From: Chromatiales bacterium
Lineage (GTDB): Bacteria; Pseudomonadota; Gammaproteobacteria; Steroidobacterales; GCA-2729495
NCBI GenBank assembly: GCA_016789885.1
Contig: JAEUPZ010000014.1
Span: 81,241 to 145,240, forward strand
DNA length: 64,000 nucleotides
Reading direction: 5' to 3'
Shown here: positions 45,989-55,210 of the stretch, in pieces
How the letters are laid out: every line of letters starts with the position of its first letter
Position numbering within the stretch: the stretch's first letter is position 1
Position numbers and translations under genes: made by a program
Notes under the pieces: model-generated
Databases searched by the model: none
Told to the model about the DNA's origin: nothing
What the model saw: the letters and a program-made list of their open reading frames with translations, nothing else

Positions 45989-48736
45989 GTGACGGGCCCC
46001 GGCGAACTGCCCGCGACCGGCGTGACGCCTGCCTGGCACGCCCTCGATGCGGCCAGTGTGCTCACGGCCCTGGATTCCGGGCCGACGGGGCTTGCCTCGG
46101 CGACGGCGCGTGACCGCCTGTCCCGGGTCGGTCCGAACCGGCTGCCGGCGCCGCCGCGGCGGGGCGTGTTGCGCCGGCTCCTGGCGCAGTTCCACAACGT
46201 GCTCATCTATGTACTGGTGGCCGCCGGTGTCGCGTCACTGCTGCTCGGGCACGTGCTGGACGCGGCGGTCATCTTCGGCGTGGTGCTCATCAACGCCGTC
46301 GTCGGCTTCGTGCAGGAGGGCCGGGCCGAGGAGGCTCTCGACGCGATTCGCCGCCTGATCGACCCGACGGTGGCGGTCCTGCGGGATGGCGACCGCGTGA
46401 CCGTGCCCGCCGACAGCGTGGTGCCGGGCGACGTCGTGCTGATCAATCCCGGCGACCGCGTGCCGGCGGACCTGCGCCTGCTGAAGGCGAGCAGCCTGCG
46501 GGTCGACGAGGCGGTGCTGACCGGCGAGTCGGTGCCCGTGGACAAGTCCGTGGCGCCCGTCGCCGATGCCGTGCCGCTGGGCGAGCGCACGTCGATGCTC
46601 TACTCGGGCACGCTGGTCGTGGCGGGGCAGGGGGCCGGCGTGGTCGTGGCGACCGCCGCCGGTACCGAGCTCGGCCACATCAGCCAGCTGCTCGGCCGGG
46701 TAACGGTGCTCGAGACGCCGCTGCTGCGGCAGATGGCCCGCTTCGGCCGGCAGCTCACCGCCAGCATCCTGGTGGTGGCAGGCGGCACCCTGGCCTTCGC
46801 CGTGGGCGTGCGCGGCTACGCCGTCGTCGATGCCTTCATGGCCGCCGTGGGACTGGCCGTCGCGGCGGTGCCCGAGGGCCTGCCCGCGGTCATGACCATC
46901 GCCATGGCCATCGGCGTGCAGCGCATGGCCTCGCGGCACGCCATCGTGCGGCGGCTTCCGGCCGTCGAGGCGCTGGGGTCCGTGGCCGTGATCTGCTCGG
47001 ACAAGACCGGCACCCTCACGCGCAACGAGATGGTCGTGCAGGCCGTCGTGACGGCCGGGTCGGCGTACGAGGTCAGCGGGGACGGGTATGCTCCGGAAGG
47101 CGCGCTCACCGCCGCCGGCAACACGATCGATCCCGTGACGGTGCCCGCGCTCGAAGGCCTGCTGGTGGCGGCGGCCCTGTGCAACGACGCGGAGCTGCGC
47201 GAGATCGGTGGTGCCTGGCGCGTCGAGGGTGACCCGATGGAAGGTGCCCTGCTGACGCTGGCCACGAAGGCCGGCCTCGACCGTGGGCAACTGCGCAATA
47301 CGTTGCCGCGACTCGACGAGATTCCCTTCGATGCGGCGTTGCGCTACATGGCGACGCTGCATGCAGCCGACGACGGCGCCGTCGTCTTCGTGAAGGGTGC
47401 GCCGGAGCGCCTGCTGGAGCTCTGCAGCCGCGAGCGGGCGGCCGGTGGCGACCGCCCCGTCGACCATGCGGCCTGGCAGGCCCGCGTCGCCGCGCTCGCC
47501 GCCCGGGGCCAGCGGGTGCTGGCCTTCGCCGCCGGCCATGCTGTCGCCGGCCGGTCGACGCTGGGCCCCGACGATCTGGCCGACGGTCTTGTCCTGCTCG
47601 GTCTCGTGGGGCTCATTGACCCGCCGCGGCGCGAGGCCATCGAGGCCATCGCCGAGTGCATGGCCGCGGGCGTGCGCGTGGTCATGATCACCGGCGACCA
47701 TGCCGGTACGGCCCGGGCCATCGCGGTGCAGCTGGGGCTCGGTGAGGACCCGCAGGTGCTGACGGGCGACCGGCTCGATGGCCTGGACGACGCGGCGCTG
47801 CGGGACGCCGCCCGCACGGTCACGGTGTTCGCCCGCACGACGCCTGAGCACAAGCTGCGGCTCGTCGAGGCGCTGCAGGCCGACGGTCTCGTCGTGGCCA
47901 TGACCGGTGACGGGGTCAACGACGCGCCGGCGCTGAAGCGCGCTGACGTGGGCGTGGCCATGGGTGTCAACGGCACCGAGGCTGCCAAGGAGGCCGCCGA
48001 ACTGGTACTGGCCGACGACAACTTCGCCTCCATCGTCGCGGCCGTGCGCGAGGGCCGCACGGTCTACGACAACCTGACGAAGACCGTGGCGTGGGCGCTG
48101 CCGACGAACTTCGGCGAGGCCATGACCATCGTCGCTGCAATCCTGGCAGGGCTCCCTTTGCCCGTGACGCCGGTGCAGGTCCTCTGGATCAACACCGTCA
48201 CGGCGATCACGCTGGGCCTGGCCCTGGCCTTCGAGCCCACCGAGCCCGGCACCATGCGCCGCCCGCCGCGGCCGGCCAGCGCGCCGCTGCTGAACGGCGA
48301 ACTCGCCTGGCGCGTGCTGCTGGTGGCGGGCCTCTTCGTGGCCGGGGCCTTCGGCGTGTTCTACTGGGCGCAGTCCCGCGGCCTGCCGCTGGAGGTGGCG
48401 CGGACGATGGTCGTGAACACCATCGTCGCCATCGAGACGTTCTATCTCTTCAGCGTGCGGTACGTGCACGGCCCGTCGCTGACCCGCGCGGGGCTTTCGG
48501 GGACGCCCGCGGTGCTCCTCGCCGTGGGGCTCGTGGCCGCCGCCCAGGCGGCCTTCACGTGGCTGCCCCCGCTGCAGTCGGCCTTCGGCACGCAGCCGGC
48601 GGGGCTCGTCGAGAACCTCGTGGTGGTGGGCGTGGGCCTCGCGGCCTTCGCCGTCGTCGAGGCCGACAAGGCGCTGCGGCGTGGCTGGTCCGGTCAGGCG
48701 CCGTCGCGCCGGGACCCGGTCAGCATCGGACCATAG
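45989..48736 (+). CDS. P-type cation-transporting ATPase (P2A, CtpF-like)
   Basis: 915 residues, ten predicted spans. Motifs: actuator [12 protein letters not shown]4 [11 protein letters not shown], phosphorylation site [12 protein letters not shown], hinge [22 protein letters not shown]. In M5-M6, L-P-T-N-F-G-E-A keeps the Asn/Glu of calcium pumps, but W-I-N-T-V-T-A-I has Ala where SERCA has Asp800; this matches my memory of mycobacterial CtpF-like pumps and leaves the ion (Ca2+, Mn2+ or other) open. GTG start at 45989, right after the DUF2905 stop. The last 43 bp overlap the convergent nnrS. Confidence 0.9.
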   Translation: MTGPGELPATGVTPAWHALDAASVLTALDSGPTGLASATARDRLSRVGPNRLPAPPRRGVLRRLLAQFHNVLIYVLVAAGVASLLLGHVLDAAVIFGVVLINAVVGFVQEGRAEEALDAIRRLIDPTVAVLRDGDRVTVPADSVVPGDVVLINPGDRVPADLRLLKASSLRVDEAVLTGESVPVDKSVAPVADAVPLGERTSMLYSGTLVVAGQGAGVVVATAAGTELGHISQLLGRVTVLETPLLRQMARFGRQLTASILVVAGGTLAFAVGVRGYAVVDAFMAAVGLAVAAVPEGLPAVMTIAMAIGVQRMASRHAIVRRLPAVEALGSVAVICSDKTGTLTRNEMVVQAVVTAGSAYEVSGDGYAPEGALTAAGNTIDPVTVPALEGLLVAAALCNDAELREIGGAWRVEGDPMEGALLTLATKAGLDRGQLRNTLPRLDEIPFDAALRYMATLHAADDGAVVFVKGAPERLLELCSRERAAGGDRPVDHAAWQARVAALAARGQRVLAFAAGHAVAGRSTLGPDDLADGLVLLGLVGLIDPPRREAIEAIAECMAAGVRVVMITGDHAGTARAIAVQLGLGEDPQVLTGDRLDGLDDAALRDAARTVTVFARTTPEHKLRLVEALQADGLVVAMTGDGVNDAPALKRADVGVAMGVNGTEAAKEAAELVLADDNFASIVAAVREGRTVYDNLTKTVAWALPTNFGEAMTIVAAILAGLPLPVTPVQVLWINTVTAITLGLALAFEPTEPGTMRRPPRPASAPLLNGELAWRVLLVAGLFVAGAFGVFYWAQSRGLPLEVARTMVVNTIVAIETFYLFSVRYVHGPSLTRAGLSGTPAVLLAVGLVAAAQAAFTWLPPLQSAFGTQPAGLVENLVVVGVGLAAFAVVEADKALRRGWSGQAPSRRDPVSIGP

Positions 48737-49860
48737 GCCACCGCGAAGCCCGCGAAGGCGAACACCCAGCCGGCGGCGGCCAGCGGCAGCGCCACCGTGA
48801 CCGAGGCGGGGACGTAGGCGGTCACGAGTCGTGCGGCGACGGCGACGAGAATGCCGGCGTAGATGGCAACGGTCGCCGGCGGTGCCGTCAGCGGCCGGCC
48901 GGTGTGGCCGCGCGTGGCGCGAGTCATCACCGCCAGCGTCATCAGCCCGACGGCGCCAATGGTCCAGGCGTGGGTGGCGGCCGTACCCGGACCACCGGCC
49001 AGCAGCGCAGCACCCGCCAGCAGGCAGCCCAGCGGCACGAAGAAGTAGGCGACGTGCAGCACCGTCACCAGCGGTTCGGCCAGCGTCCGGTGGGGCTGCC
49101 AGCGCCACTGCCGCGCCAGCTCCAGGCCGCCCGCCGCCAGCAGCAGCCCGCCGATGGGTGCCGCCGCGTCGGGCAGGGCCGGCAGGGCCGTCCACGCGGC
49201 CAGCGCCAGTACGGCCGTCGATACGGAGATCCGGTCGAAGATGCCGAAGGCGGCGGGTGCGGGCCCCGGGTTGTGCTGCCGCAGCCAGTTGGCGGTGAAG
49301 TTCGGCACGATGCGGCCGGCCACGATGAGTACCAGCGTGATGGTGGCGGCCACGGCCAGGTGGTCCGCGTAGGTCGTCTGGCCGTCGAGCCAGATCTCGG
49401 CGTGGAACAGCCCCTGCGCTGCCGCCAGCGTCGCGAGGCCGGCGAGCACCTTGAGGTTCCGCCAGCTCCGGCCGGCGATGACCTCGCGGCCCACCACCGC
49501 GAGCAGCGCCAGCGGAAAGGCGAGGGTGGCAGCGGCAACCGCGGGCGCACCGAGGCCTGCGGAGGCGGTGATGGCGATACGGCCCAGCAGCCACAGGGCC
49601 ACCAGCGCGCCGAGCAGTGGCCCGCTGACCGGCGGACGTCCGGTCCAGTTCGCCACGGCCGTCAGCAGGAAGCCGGCGACGATGGCCGGCACGTAGCCGA
49701 AGAGCAGCTCGTGGCTGTGCCAGGCCACCGGCGGCAGTGCACCGGGTGTGGTGGCGATGCCGAGGTAGGCGGGCACCCACAGCCCCACGGCTGCGGCCGC
49801 ATGCAGCGCGCCCGCCAGGAAGAAGGGCCGGAACGCGTAGCTCAGGAAGGCCGGCGTCAC
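48694..49860 (-). CDS. nnrS: NnrS family membrane protein
   Basis: 388 residues, about twelve helices. NnrS is a haem/copper membrane protein linked to nitric-oxide tolerance. Family features: LSYAFRPFFLAGALHAA at the start, HSHELLFGYVPAIVAGFLLTAVANWTGR, RIVPNFTANWLRQH and MTRATRGHTGRPL. It is the last gene of a minus-strand run; ATG overlaps the MFS stop by 4 bp, and its 3' end overlaps the convergent ATPase gene by 43 bp. No NO reductase or denitrification genes are in the window. Confidence 0.9.
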   Translation of the reverse strand: MTPAFLSYAFRPFFLAGALHAAAAVGLWVPAYLGIATTPGALPPVAWHSHELLFGYVPAIVAGFLLTAVANWTGRPPVSGPLLGALVALWLLGRIAITASAGLGAPAVAAATLAFPLALLAVVGREVIAGRSWRNLKVLAGLATLAAAQGLFHAEIWLDGQTTYADHLAVAATITLVLIVAGRIVPNFTANWLRQHNPGPAPAAFGIFDRISVSTAVLALAAWTALPALPDAAAPIGGLLLAAGGLELARQWRWQPHRTLAEPLVTVLHVAYFFVPLGCLLAGAALLAGGPGTAATHAWTIGAVGLMTLAVMTRATRGHTGRPLTAPPATVAIYAGILVAVAARLVTAYVPASVTVALPLAAAGWVFAFAGFAVAYGPMLTGSRRDGA

Positions 49861-51167
49861 GGCGCCTGCCCCTCCGCGGCGGCCACGGCCCGCCGATGGT
49901 CCGGCAGGCTCCAGGCAAGGAAGGCGGCGGCGCCAACGGCGCTGGCCGTCGTGACGATGGCGACGGAGAGGCCAACCGCCTGGTCATTGCCGAAGACGCG
50001 GTCGGTGACCAGCGCCGCGAGGAACGGGCCGATCCCCATGCCGACGAAGTTGAGGAAGAAGAGGTACACGGCCGAGGCCACCGCCCGGTGCGCCGGCGGC
50101 GTCATGAACTGGATCGCCGCAGGCGCCGCTCCGTAGGCGAAGGTCGCGAAGAAGGTGAGTGGCGCGAGGCTCGCCACGAGCATCGGCAGGCTGCCGGTGG
50201 AGAAGCCGATGAGGCCGAAGGGGAGGGAGCCCACGGCACTGACGACACCGACGCGCAGGGCGCCGTCGCTGCGACCACTGGCCCGCCAGCGGTCGGTCAG
50301 CACGCCACCGGAAAAAATGCCGGCGGTGCCAAAGACGAGCACCGTGCCGCCGAGCGTGATGCCCACCTCGGCCGGCGTGTAGCCGAAATTGCGGATGAGA
50401 TGACTCGGCCCCCAGGCGATGATGACATTGAGCAGGATGCTGAGCAGCGCGAAGCCGGCGAGGTGGCCGGTGTAGGCGCGGGCGTAAGTCCGCATCCACG
50501 GCCAGAGGTCGCCGGCGTTACCGGCCCTGCGGGCCACGCCGCGACGGGGTGGCTCCGCCAGCGTCGCGAGCCACGCGGCCACCAGCAGCCCCGGCAGCCC
50601 GACCACGAAGAAGACCAGCTGCCAAGGCCGCACTTCGCCGATGACGGGCAGCGCCGTCACGCCGCCCCGGGTGACCAGGCCCACGATGCTGCCGCCGATG
50701 ATCAGCGCCAGGCCGATGCCGGCGATGGCGCCGAGGGTGTAGACGCCCAGCGCGCGGCCGAGCCGCTCGGGCGGAAAGCGGTCGCCGATCATCGAATAGG
50801 CCGCCGGCGACAGCGCCGCCTCGCCGATGCCGACGCCGATGCGGGCGAGGAACAGCTGGGCGAAGCTGCGCGACAGGCCGCAGGCCGCGGTGGCGAGGCT
50901 CCAGAAGGCGACGCCGGCCACGATGAGGTTGCGGCGGTTCGACCGGTCGGCGATGCGCGCGATGGGAATGCCGAGGACCGTGTAGAAGATGGCGAAGGCG
51001 AAGCCGTGCAGCAGGCTGATCTCCGTGTCGGAGATCTGCAGGTCGGCGCGGATCGGCCCTACCATGAGCGTCAGGATGCTCCGGTCGACGAAGGAGAACA
51101 CGTAGGCCACGGTGAGGACCGCGACCAGGTACCACGGCGATTCCTTCAGCGTGCGCATGCGGGGCAT
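49857..51167 (-). CDS. MFS transporter (spinster-like)
   Basis: 436 residues, twelve helices. N-terminal YLVAVLTVAYVFSFVDRSILTLMVGPIRADLQISDTEISLLHGFAFAIFYTVLGIPIARIADR, with the spinster-type D-R (FVDR) and the loop 2-3 motif G-x-x-x-A-R-I-A-D-R-S-N-R-R. Substrate unknown. Overlaps the moeB/thiF-like gene by 22 bp and nnrS by 4 bp, so it belongs to the prmC-moeB transcript. Confidence 0.88.
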   Translation of the reverse strand: MPRMRTLKESPWYLVAVLTVAYVFSFVDRSILTLMVGPIRADLQISDTEISLLHGFAFAIFYTVLGIPIARIADRSNRRNLIVAGVAFWSLATAACGLSRSFAQLFLARIGVGIGEAALSPAAYSMIGDRFPPERLGRALGVYTLGAIAGIGLALIIGGSIVGLVTRGGVTALPVIGEVRPWQLVFFVVGLPGLLVAAWLATLAEPPRRGVARRAGNAGDLWPWMRTYARAYTGHLAGFALLSILLNVIIAWGPSHLIRNFGYTPAEVGITLGGTVLVFGTAGIFSGGVLTDRWRASGRSDGALRVGVVSAVGSLPFGLIGFSTGSLPMLVASLAPLTFFATFAYGAAPAAIQFMTPPAHRAVASAVYLFFLNFVGMGIGPFLAALVTDRVFGNDQAVGLSVAIVTTASAVGAAAFLAWSLPDHRRAVAAAEGQAP

Positions 51168-51883
51168 TCCGGGTTGCGGCGGATCGTGATGACGCGGTTG
51201 GCGCCGGCGAGACCGTCGTGGACCCAGAGCCGGTCGCGAAGGCCCGCGCCGATGCCGGCCAGCAGCTTCAGGGCCTCGCCGGCCATGACGGCGCCGATGG
51301 TGCCGGCCACCGGCGCGAAGATGCCCTGGCCCGCGCAGCTCGCGAGGTTCTCGTCGTCTTCCGCATACAGGCAGCGGTAGCAGGGTCCGGGGCCACCGGG
51401 GGCCGTGAAGACGGCCACCTGCCCCTCGAAGCGGATGGCCGCGCCGCTGACCAGCGGGCGGCGCGCCCGCACGCAGGCGGCGTTGATGGCGAGTCGGGTG
51501 GTGAAATTGTCACTGCAGTCGAGCACCAGGTCGGCGGCGGCGACCTGCGCCGCCAGCGCCTCGGCGTCGAGCCGCTCGTCCAGCGCCGCCACCTGCACGC
51601 CGGGGTTCAGCTGCGCCAGTCGCTGAGCCGTTGCGTCGGCCTTGAAGCGGCCGATGTCGGCGGCGGTGAACAGCACCTGGCGGGGCAGGTTGGTTTCGTC
51701 GACGCGGTCGAAGTCGTTGATGGTGAGGTGCCCCGTGCCGGCACCGGCGAGGTACATCGTGGCCACGGAGCCGAGGCCGCCGAGACCGATGACGAATACG
51801 CGGGCCTGCGCCAGCCGCGCCTGGCCGGCGGCGCCGAGCTGCGGCAGTGCCAGGTGGCGGGCGTAGCGTGCGCTGCCGGTCAC
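51146..51883 (-). CDS. moeB: MoeB/ThiF-type adenylyltransferase
   Basis: 245 residues. E1-like enzyme that adenylates the C-terminal Gly of MoaD or ThiS. Motifs: F-V-I-G-L-G-G-L-G-S (nucleotide loop), D-F-D-R-V-D-E-T-N-L-P-R-Q, LDCSDNFTTRLAINAAC, and the zinc pairs C-Y-R-C and C-P-A-C at the end. Coupled by ATGA to prmC, as in the hemA-prfA-prmC-moeB order of other gammaproteobacteria. ThiF would be the alternative; no rhodanese domain. Confidence 0.88.
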   Translation of the reverse strand: MTGSARYARHLALPQLGAAGQARLAQARVFVIGLGGLGSVATMYLAGAGTGHLTINDFDRVDETNLPRQVLFTAADIGRFKADATAQRLAQLNPGVQVAALDERLDAEALAAQVAAADLVLDCSDNFTTRLAINAACVRARRPLVSGAAIRFEGQVAVFTAPGGPGPCYRCLYAEDDENLASCAGQGIFAPVAGTIGAVMAGEALKLLAGIGAGLRDRLWVHDGLAGANRVITIRRNPECPACAR

Positions 51884-52746
51884 GGCAGGCGTCCCCCGGT
51901 GACGCGCGGGTGGCCCGCCAGGTCGGGCCAGGTCCCGATCCCGATGAACCCTGCCGCGGCTAGCAGCGCCTGCACGGCCTGGCCTTGGGTCGACCCGTGC
52001 TCGAGCAGCAGGCCGCCCCCCGGCTGCAGCCAGTGCGGCGCACCGGCCACGATGGGACGGAAGGCGGCGAGTCCGTCGTCGCCGGCCAGCAGCGCCGTGG
52101 CGGGCTCGAAGCGCAGTGCCGGATCACCGGCGGCCAGCTCCGCCGGCGTGACGTAGGGCGGATTCGAGACGATCAGCTCGAACTGCCGATGGGCGGGCAG
52201 GGCGGCGTACCAGTCGCCGGCGTGGAACTCGACGTCACCGAGTCCGGCGGCCGCGGCGTTGTCCCGCGCGACGGCGAGCGCGGCCTCGCTCAGGTCGATG
52301 GCGACGATGTCCGCGGTGGGGCGTTCGGTGGCGATGGCCAGCGCGATGGCGCCGGTACCCGTGCCGAGGTCGAGCACCGGGCCGGGACTGCCCGGGGGCA
52401 GCCAGGCCAGCGCCCGCTCCACCAGCAGTTCCGTTTCCGGCCGCGGCACGAGGGTGTCGGGCGTGACGCGGAGGTTCAGCGTCCAGAATTCCCGCTGGCC
52501 GAGGAGCTGCGCCATCGGTCGCCCCGTGATCCGGTCCGCGACGAGCCTGCCAAACGCGGCTGCCGTCGCCTCGGGAACGATGTCGGCGAGCGACCGGTAG
52601 AGCGCGGCCCGCGTCGTGCCGGCGGCGCAGGCCAGCAGCAGCTCCGCGTCGAGGCGGGGCGACTCGCTGCCGGTCGCAAGCTCGTGGGCGGCAGCGCGCA
52701 GCAGGGCGTCGACGGTCCCGGGCTGGTGGCTTCGTTCGGTGGCCAT
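51880..52746 (-). CDS. prmC: Release-factor glutamine methyltransferase
   Basis: 288 residues. Methylates the Gln of the GGQ motif in RF1/RF2. N-terminal helical domain (about 1-85), then the SAM domain: V-L-D-L-G-T-G-T-G-A-I-A, VAIDLSEAALAVA, and the glutamine-methylase motif N-P-P-Y in ELIVSNPPYVTPAEL. ATG 52746 (MATERSHQPGTVDAL) is chosen over 52803; TACCAT ends 7 bp upstream, suggesting a leaderless start. prfA is not adjacent here: it lies 2.5 kb upstream on the same strand. Confidence 0.95.
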   Translation of the reverse strand: MATERSHQPGTVDALLRAAAHELATGSESPRLDAELLLACAAGTTRAALYRSLADIVPEATAAAFGRLVADRITGRPMAQLLGQREFWTLNLRVTPDTLVPRPETELLVERALAWLPPGSPGPVLDLGTGTGAIALAIATERPTADIVAIDLSEAALAVARDNAAAAGLGDVEFHAGDWYAALPAHRQFELIVSNPPYVTPAELAAGDPALRFEPATALLAGDDGLAAFRPIVAGAPHWLQPGGGLLLEHGSTQGQAVQALLAAAGFIGIGTWPDLAGHPRVTGGRLP

Positions 52747-52752
52747 CGACCG

Positions 52753-52759
52753 TATGGTA
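52753..52759. promoter_or_regulatory. Shared -10 of prmC and the trans-sulfuration gene
   Basis: TATGGTA gives TATGGT rightwards and TACCAT leftwards. prmC begins 7 bp away (leaderless), while the plus-strand gene has a leader with GAGGAG (52775-52780). Confidence 0.45.
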
Positions 52760-52787
52760 GCCTGCGGGCCCGCCGAGGAGCCGCCCG

Positions 52788-53960
52788 ATGACGACCCGTA
52801 CACCCCCGCCCGGGGAGCCGCTGCACTTCGCGACCCAGTGCATCCACGCCGGCGAGACCGCCGACCCGGTGACGGGCGCCGTGATGCCGGCGATCTATAC
52901 GAGCACGACCTTCGAGTACGAGGCCTTCGGCCAGGCCAAGCCGCACATCTACGCGCGCACCTCGAACCCGACGCGGGACGCCCTCGAGCGCTGCGTCGCC
53001 GAGCTCGAGGGTGGCGCGCGGGCGCTGGCCTATGCTTCGGGCCAGGCGGCCACGGCGGGCGTGCTGGACCTGCTCGACGCCGGCAGCCACGTCATCGCGC
53101 CGGTCGACTTCTACGGCGGTACGCGCCGTCTGTTCCACGAGGTGCGCCGGCGCGTGGCCGGGCTCGATTTCACCTTCATCGACATGACGGACGTGGCGAA
53201 CGTGGCGGCCGCCATCCGGCCGGACACGCGGCTCATCTGGGTCGAGACCCCGACGAACCCGCTGCTGCGGCTGGTGGACCTGGCGGCGGTGTCAGCCCTC
53301 GGGCGCGACCGCGGCATCCTCGTGGCCGTCGACAACACCTTCGCGACGCCGGCGTTGCAGCGGCCCTTCGAGTACGGGTGCGACATCGTCATGCATTCGG
53401 CGACGAAGTACTTTGGTGGCCACTCCGACGTGCTGGGCGGCCTGGTCGTCGCCCGTGATTTCGAGCTGGGCAAGCGGCTGTTGTCGCTGCGGAGCGCGTC
53501 GGGTGGCGTGATGGGGCCCTTCGATGCGTATCTCGTGCTGCGCGGGACGAAGACGCTGGCGCTGCGCATGGAGCGGCACTGTGGCAATGCGCTCGCCGTG
53601 GCGGAGTACCTGGCGACGCATCCGGCCGTGGAGCAGGTGTTCTATCCGGGCCTGCCGCGGCATCCCCAGCACGCGCTGGCGAAGCGCCAGATGAGCGCCT
53701 TCGGCGGCATCGTGTCGTGCATCGTGAAGGGTGGCCGCGACGACGTGGCGCGCGTGCTCGACCGGCTGCAGGTCTTCACGCTGGCCGAGAGCCTGGGCGG
53801 CGTCGAGAGCCTGGCGGGCCATCCGGGCACGATGAGCCATTCGAGCGTGCCGCCGGCCGACCGCCTCGCCATGGGGATCCCGGACAACATGATCCGGCTG
53901 TCCGCCGGCATCGAGGACGAGCGCGACCTGATCGCGGACCTCGCCCAGGCGCTGCAGTAG
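52788..53960 (+). CDS. Trans-sulfuration PLP enzyme (cystathionine gamma-synthase/lyase type)
   Basis: 390 residues. Cys/Met-metabolism PLP family. Evidence: QCIHAGETADPVTGAVMPAIYTSTTFE, the substrate-binding YARTSNPTRDALERCVAELE, and the PLP lysine in HSATKYFGGHSDVLGG. Sequence alone does not separate cystathionine gamma-synthase (metB), gamma-lyase or O-succinylhomoserine sulfhydrylase (metZ). ATG 52788 has GAGGAG 7 bp upstream. A cysteine synthase gene faces it across a palindrome; together with metF/metH and the MetE-like gene the window has four sulfur-amino-acid loci. Confidence 0.9.
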   Translation: MTTRTPPPGEPLHFATQCIHAGETADPVTGAVMPAIYTSTTFEYEAFGQAKPHIYARTSNPTRDALERCVAELEGGARALAYASGQAATAGVLDLLDAGSHVIAPVDFYGGTRRLFHEVRRRVAGLDFTFIDMTDVANVAAAIRPDTRLIWVETPTNPLLRLVDLAAVSALGRDRGILVAVDNTFATPALQRPFEYGCDIVMHSATKYFGGHSDVLGGLVVARDFELGKRLLSLRSASGGVMGPFDAYLVLRGTKTLALRMERHCGNALAVAEYLATHPAVEQVFYPGLPRHPQHALAKRQMSAFGGIVSCIVKGGRDDVARVLDRLQVFTLAESLGGVESLAGHPGTMSHSSVPPADRLAMGIPDNMIRLSAGIEDERDLIADLAQALQ

Positions 53961-54031
53961 CCGGCAGAATCCGGGGACAGTTTACTAATTTCGCCGAGCG
54001 AAATTAGTAAACTGTCCCCGGATTCTGCCGG
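53961..54031. repeat. Perfect 34-bp-arm palindrome (REP-like)
   Basis: Arms 53961-53994 and 53998-54031 are exactly complementary around the loop CGA. It begins at the base after a TAG stop. The inner part (GGGGACAGTTTACTAATTT) is AT-richer than the flanks and, from memory, resembles palindromes seen near REP-associated tyrosine transposases in Gammaproteobacteria. It lies between convergent genes, so it could also end transcription from both sides. Confidence 0.85.
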
Positions 54032-54199
54032 TGCCATCGGTCCGCACCGCAGCGGCGTAGCGATTCCCCCCGAGGAGCGTCCGCGACGAGCGGGGGATAT
54101 CGCGGGAGCCGCGTAGGTGCGGCCGCGAGGCTGCGGCCTGAACTCCGGACCTGGCGACCGCGAGTCTGCGACATCAGGTCCGCGCGCGAGTCGGTCGTC
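54032..54199. repeat. Cluster of smaller inverted repeats beside the palindrome
   Basis: Three further inverted repeats without coding potential: TCCCCC/GGGGGA (54065-54070 with 54092-54097), GGCCGC/GCGGCC (54121-54126 with 54133-54138), and GGACCTG/CAGGTCC (54147-54153 with 54175-54181). Together with the long palindrome they resemble a bacterial interspersed mosaic element. Confidence 0.55.
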
Positions 54200-55210
54200 T
54201 CAGAACTCCAGCCACGCCGGCAACTCGATCCCCCGCTCCGCCAGGAACGCTCGGTTGAAGAGCCGCTGCCGGTAGCGCAAACCCGAGTCGCACAGGATCG
54301 TCACGATCACGTGCCCCGGCCCCAGCGCCTTCGCCATCCGCACGGCCCCCGCCACGTTAACGCCGCTCGAGCCGCCGAGCAGCAGGCCCTCCTCCCGGAT
54401 GAGCCGGTACACCAGCGGAATCGACTCGCCGTCCGGGATCTGGAGCGGCAGGTCGACGGCCGTGCCCTCCATGTTGGCTGTGATGCGGCTCGTGCCGATG
54501 CCCTCGCTGATGGAGCTGCCCTCGGCCTTGAGCTCGCCGCTGGTGAAGTAGTTGTAGAGCGCCGAGCCCGTGGGGTCGGCGAGGCCGATGCGGATCTCCG
54601 GGTTGAAGGCGCGCAGGCCCTTCGCGGTGCCGGCCAGCGTGCCGCCCGTGCCGACGGAGCAGATGAAGCCGTCGACGCGGCCATCGGTCTGCCGCCAGAT
54701 CTCGGCGGCCGTCGTCGCCGTGTGGAAGTCGCGGTTCGCCGTGTTGTCGAACTGGTTGGCCCAGACGGCGCCGTTCGGCAGCTGCGTCGCGAGCTCCTCG
54801 GCGAGGCGGCGCGACTGGTGCACGAAGTGGTTGGGGTCCTTGAATGGCACGGCCGGCACGAGCCGCACCTTGGCGCCGTAGGCGCGCAGCGTGTCGACCT
54901 TGTCCTGGCTCTGGTTGTTCGGCATGACGATGACGGTCGGATAGCCGAGGCTGTTGCCGACCACGGCCAGGCCGATGCCGGTGTTCCCGGCGGTGCCCTC
55001 GACGATGGTGCCGCCGGGCTTGAGAAGCCCCCGCCGCTCGGCGTCCCGCACGATGCCGAGCGCCGCACGGTCCTTGACCGACCCGCCGGGGTTCATGAAC
55101 TCGGCCTTGCCGAGGATCTCGCAGCCCGTCTCGTCGGAGAGGCGGTTGAGCCGGATCAGCGGCGTGTTGCCGATGCAGTCGGTGAGGCGTGTGAAGGCGG
55201 GGCGGGTCAT
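54200..55210 (-). CDS. Cysteine synthase (PLP, CysK/CysM family)
   Basis: 336 residues. Makes cysteine from O-acetylserine and sulfide. Hallmarks: [40 protein letters not shown] (PLP Lys in the SVKDR block), [42 protein letters not shown] (phosphate loop) and [10 protein letters not shown]. The length is a little longer than CysM, like CysK-type proteins of this group. ATG 55210 forms ATGA with the prfA stop, so it is coupled to release factor 1, an unusual partner. Long in-frame upstream extension is prfA antiframe shadow. Confidence 0.93.
   Translation of the reverse strand: MTRPAFTRLTDCIGNTPLIRLNRLSDETGCEILGKAEFMNPGGSVKDRAALGIVRDAERRGLLKPGGTIVEGTAGNTGIGLAVVGNSLGYPTVIVMPNNQSQDKVDTLRAYGAKVRLVPAVPFKDPNHFVHQSRRLAEELATQLPNGAVWANQFDNTANRDFHTATTAAEIWRQTDGRVDGFICSVGTGGTLAGTAKGLRAFNPEIRIGLADPTGSALYNYFTSGELKAEGSSISEGIGTSRITANMEGTAVDLPLQIPDGESIPLVYRLIREEGLLLGGSSGVNVAGAVRMAKALGPGHVIVTILCDSGLRYRQRLFNRAFLAERGIELPAWLEF

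Noticed and set aside
46235..49987. 1250-codon open frame on the minus strand
   Set aside because: Antisense to the P-type ATPase and out of frame with nnrS; His/Arg/Gly-rich shadow without motifs.
53961..54031. Palindrome as a simple rho-independent terminator
   Set aside because: No U-run follows on either strand and the arms are far longer than needed; treated as a REP-like repeat that may also stop transcription.
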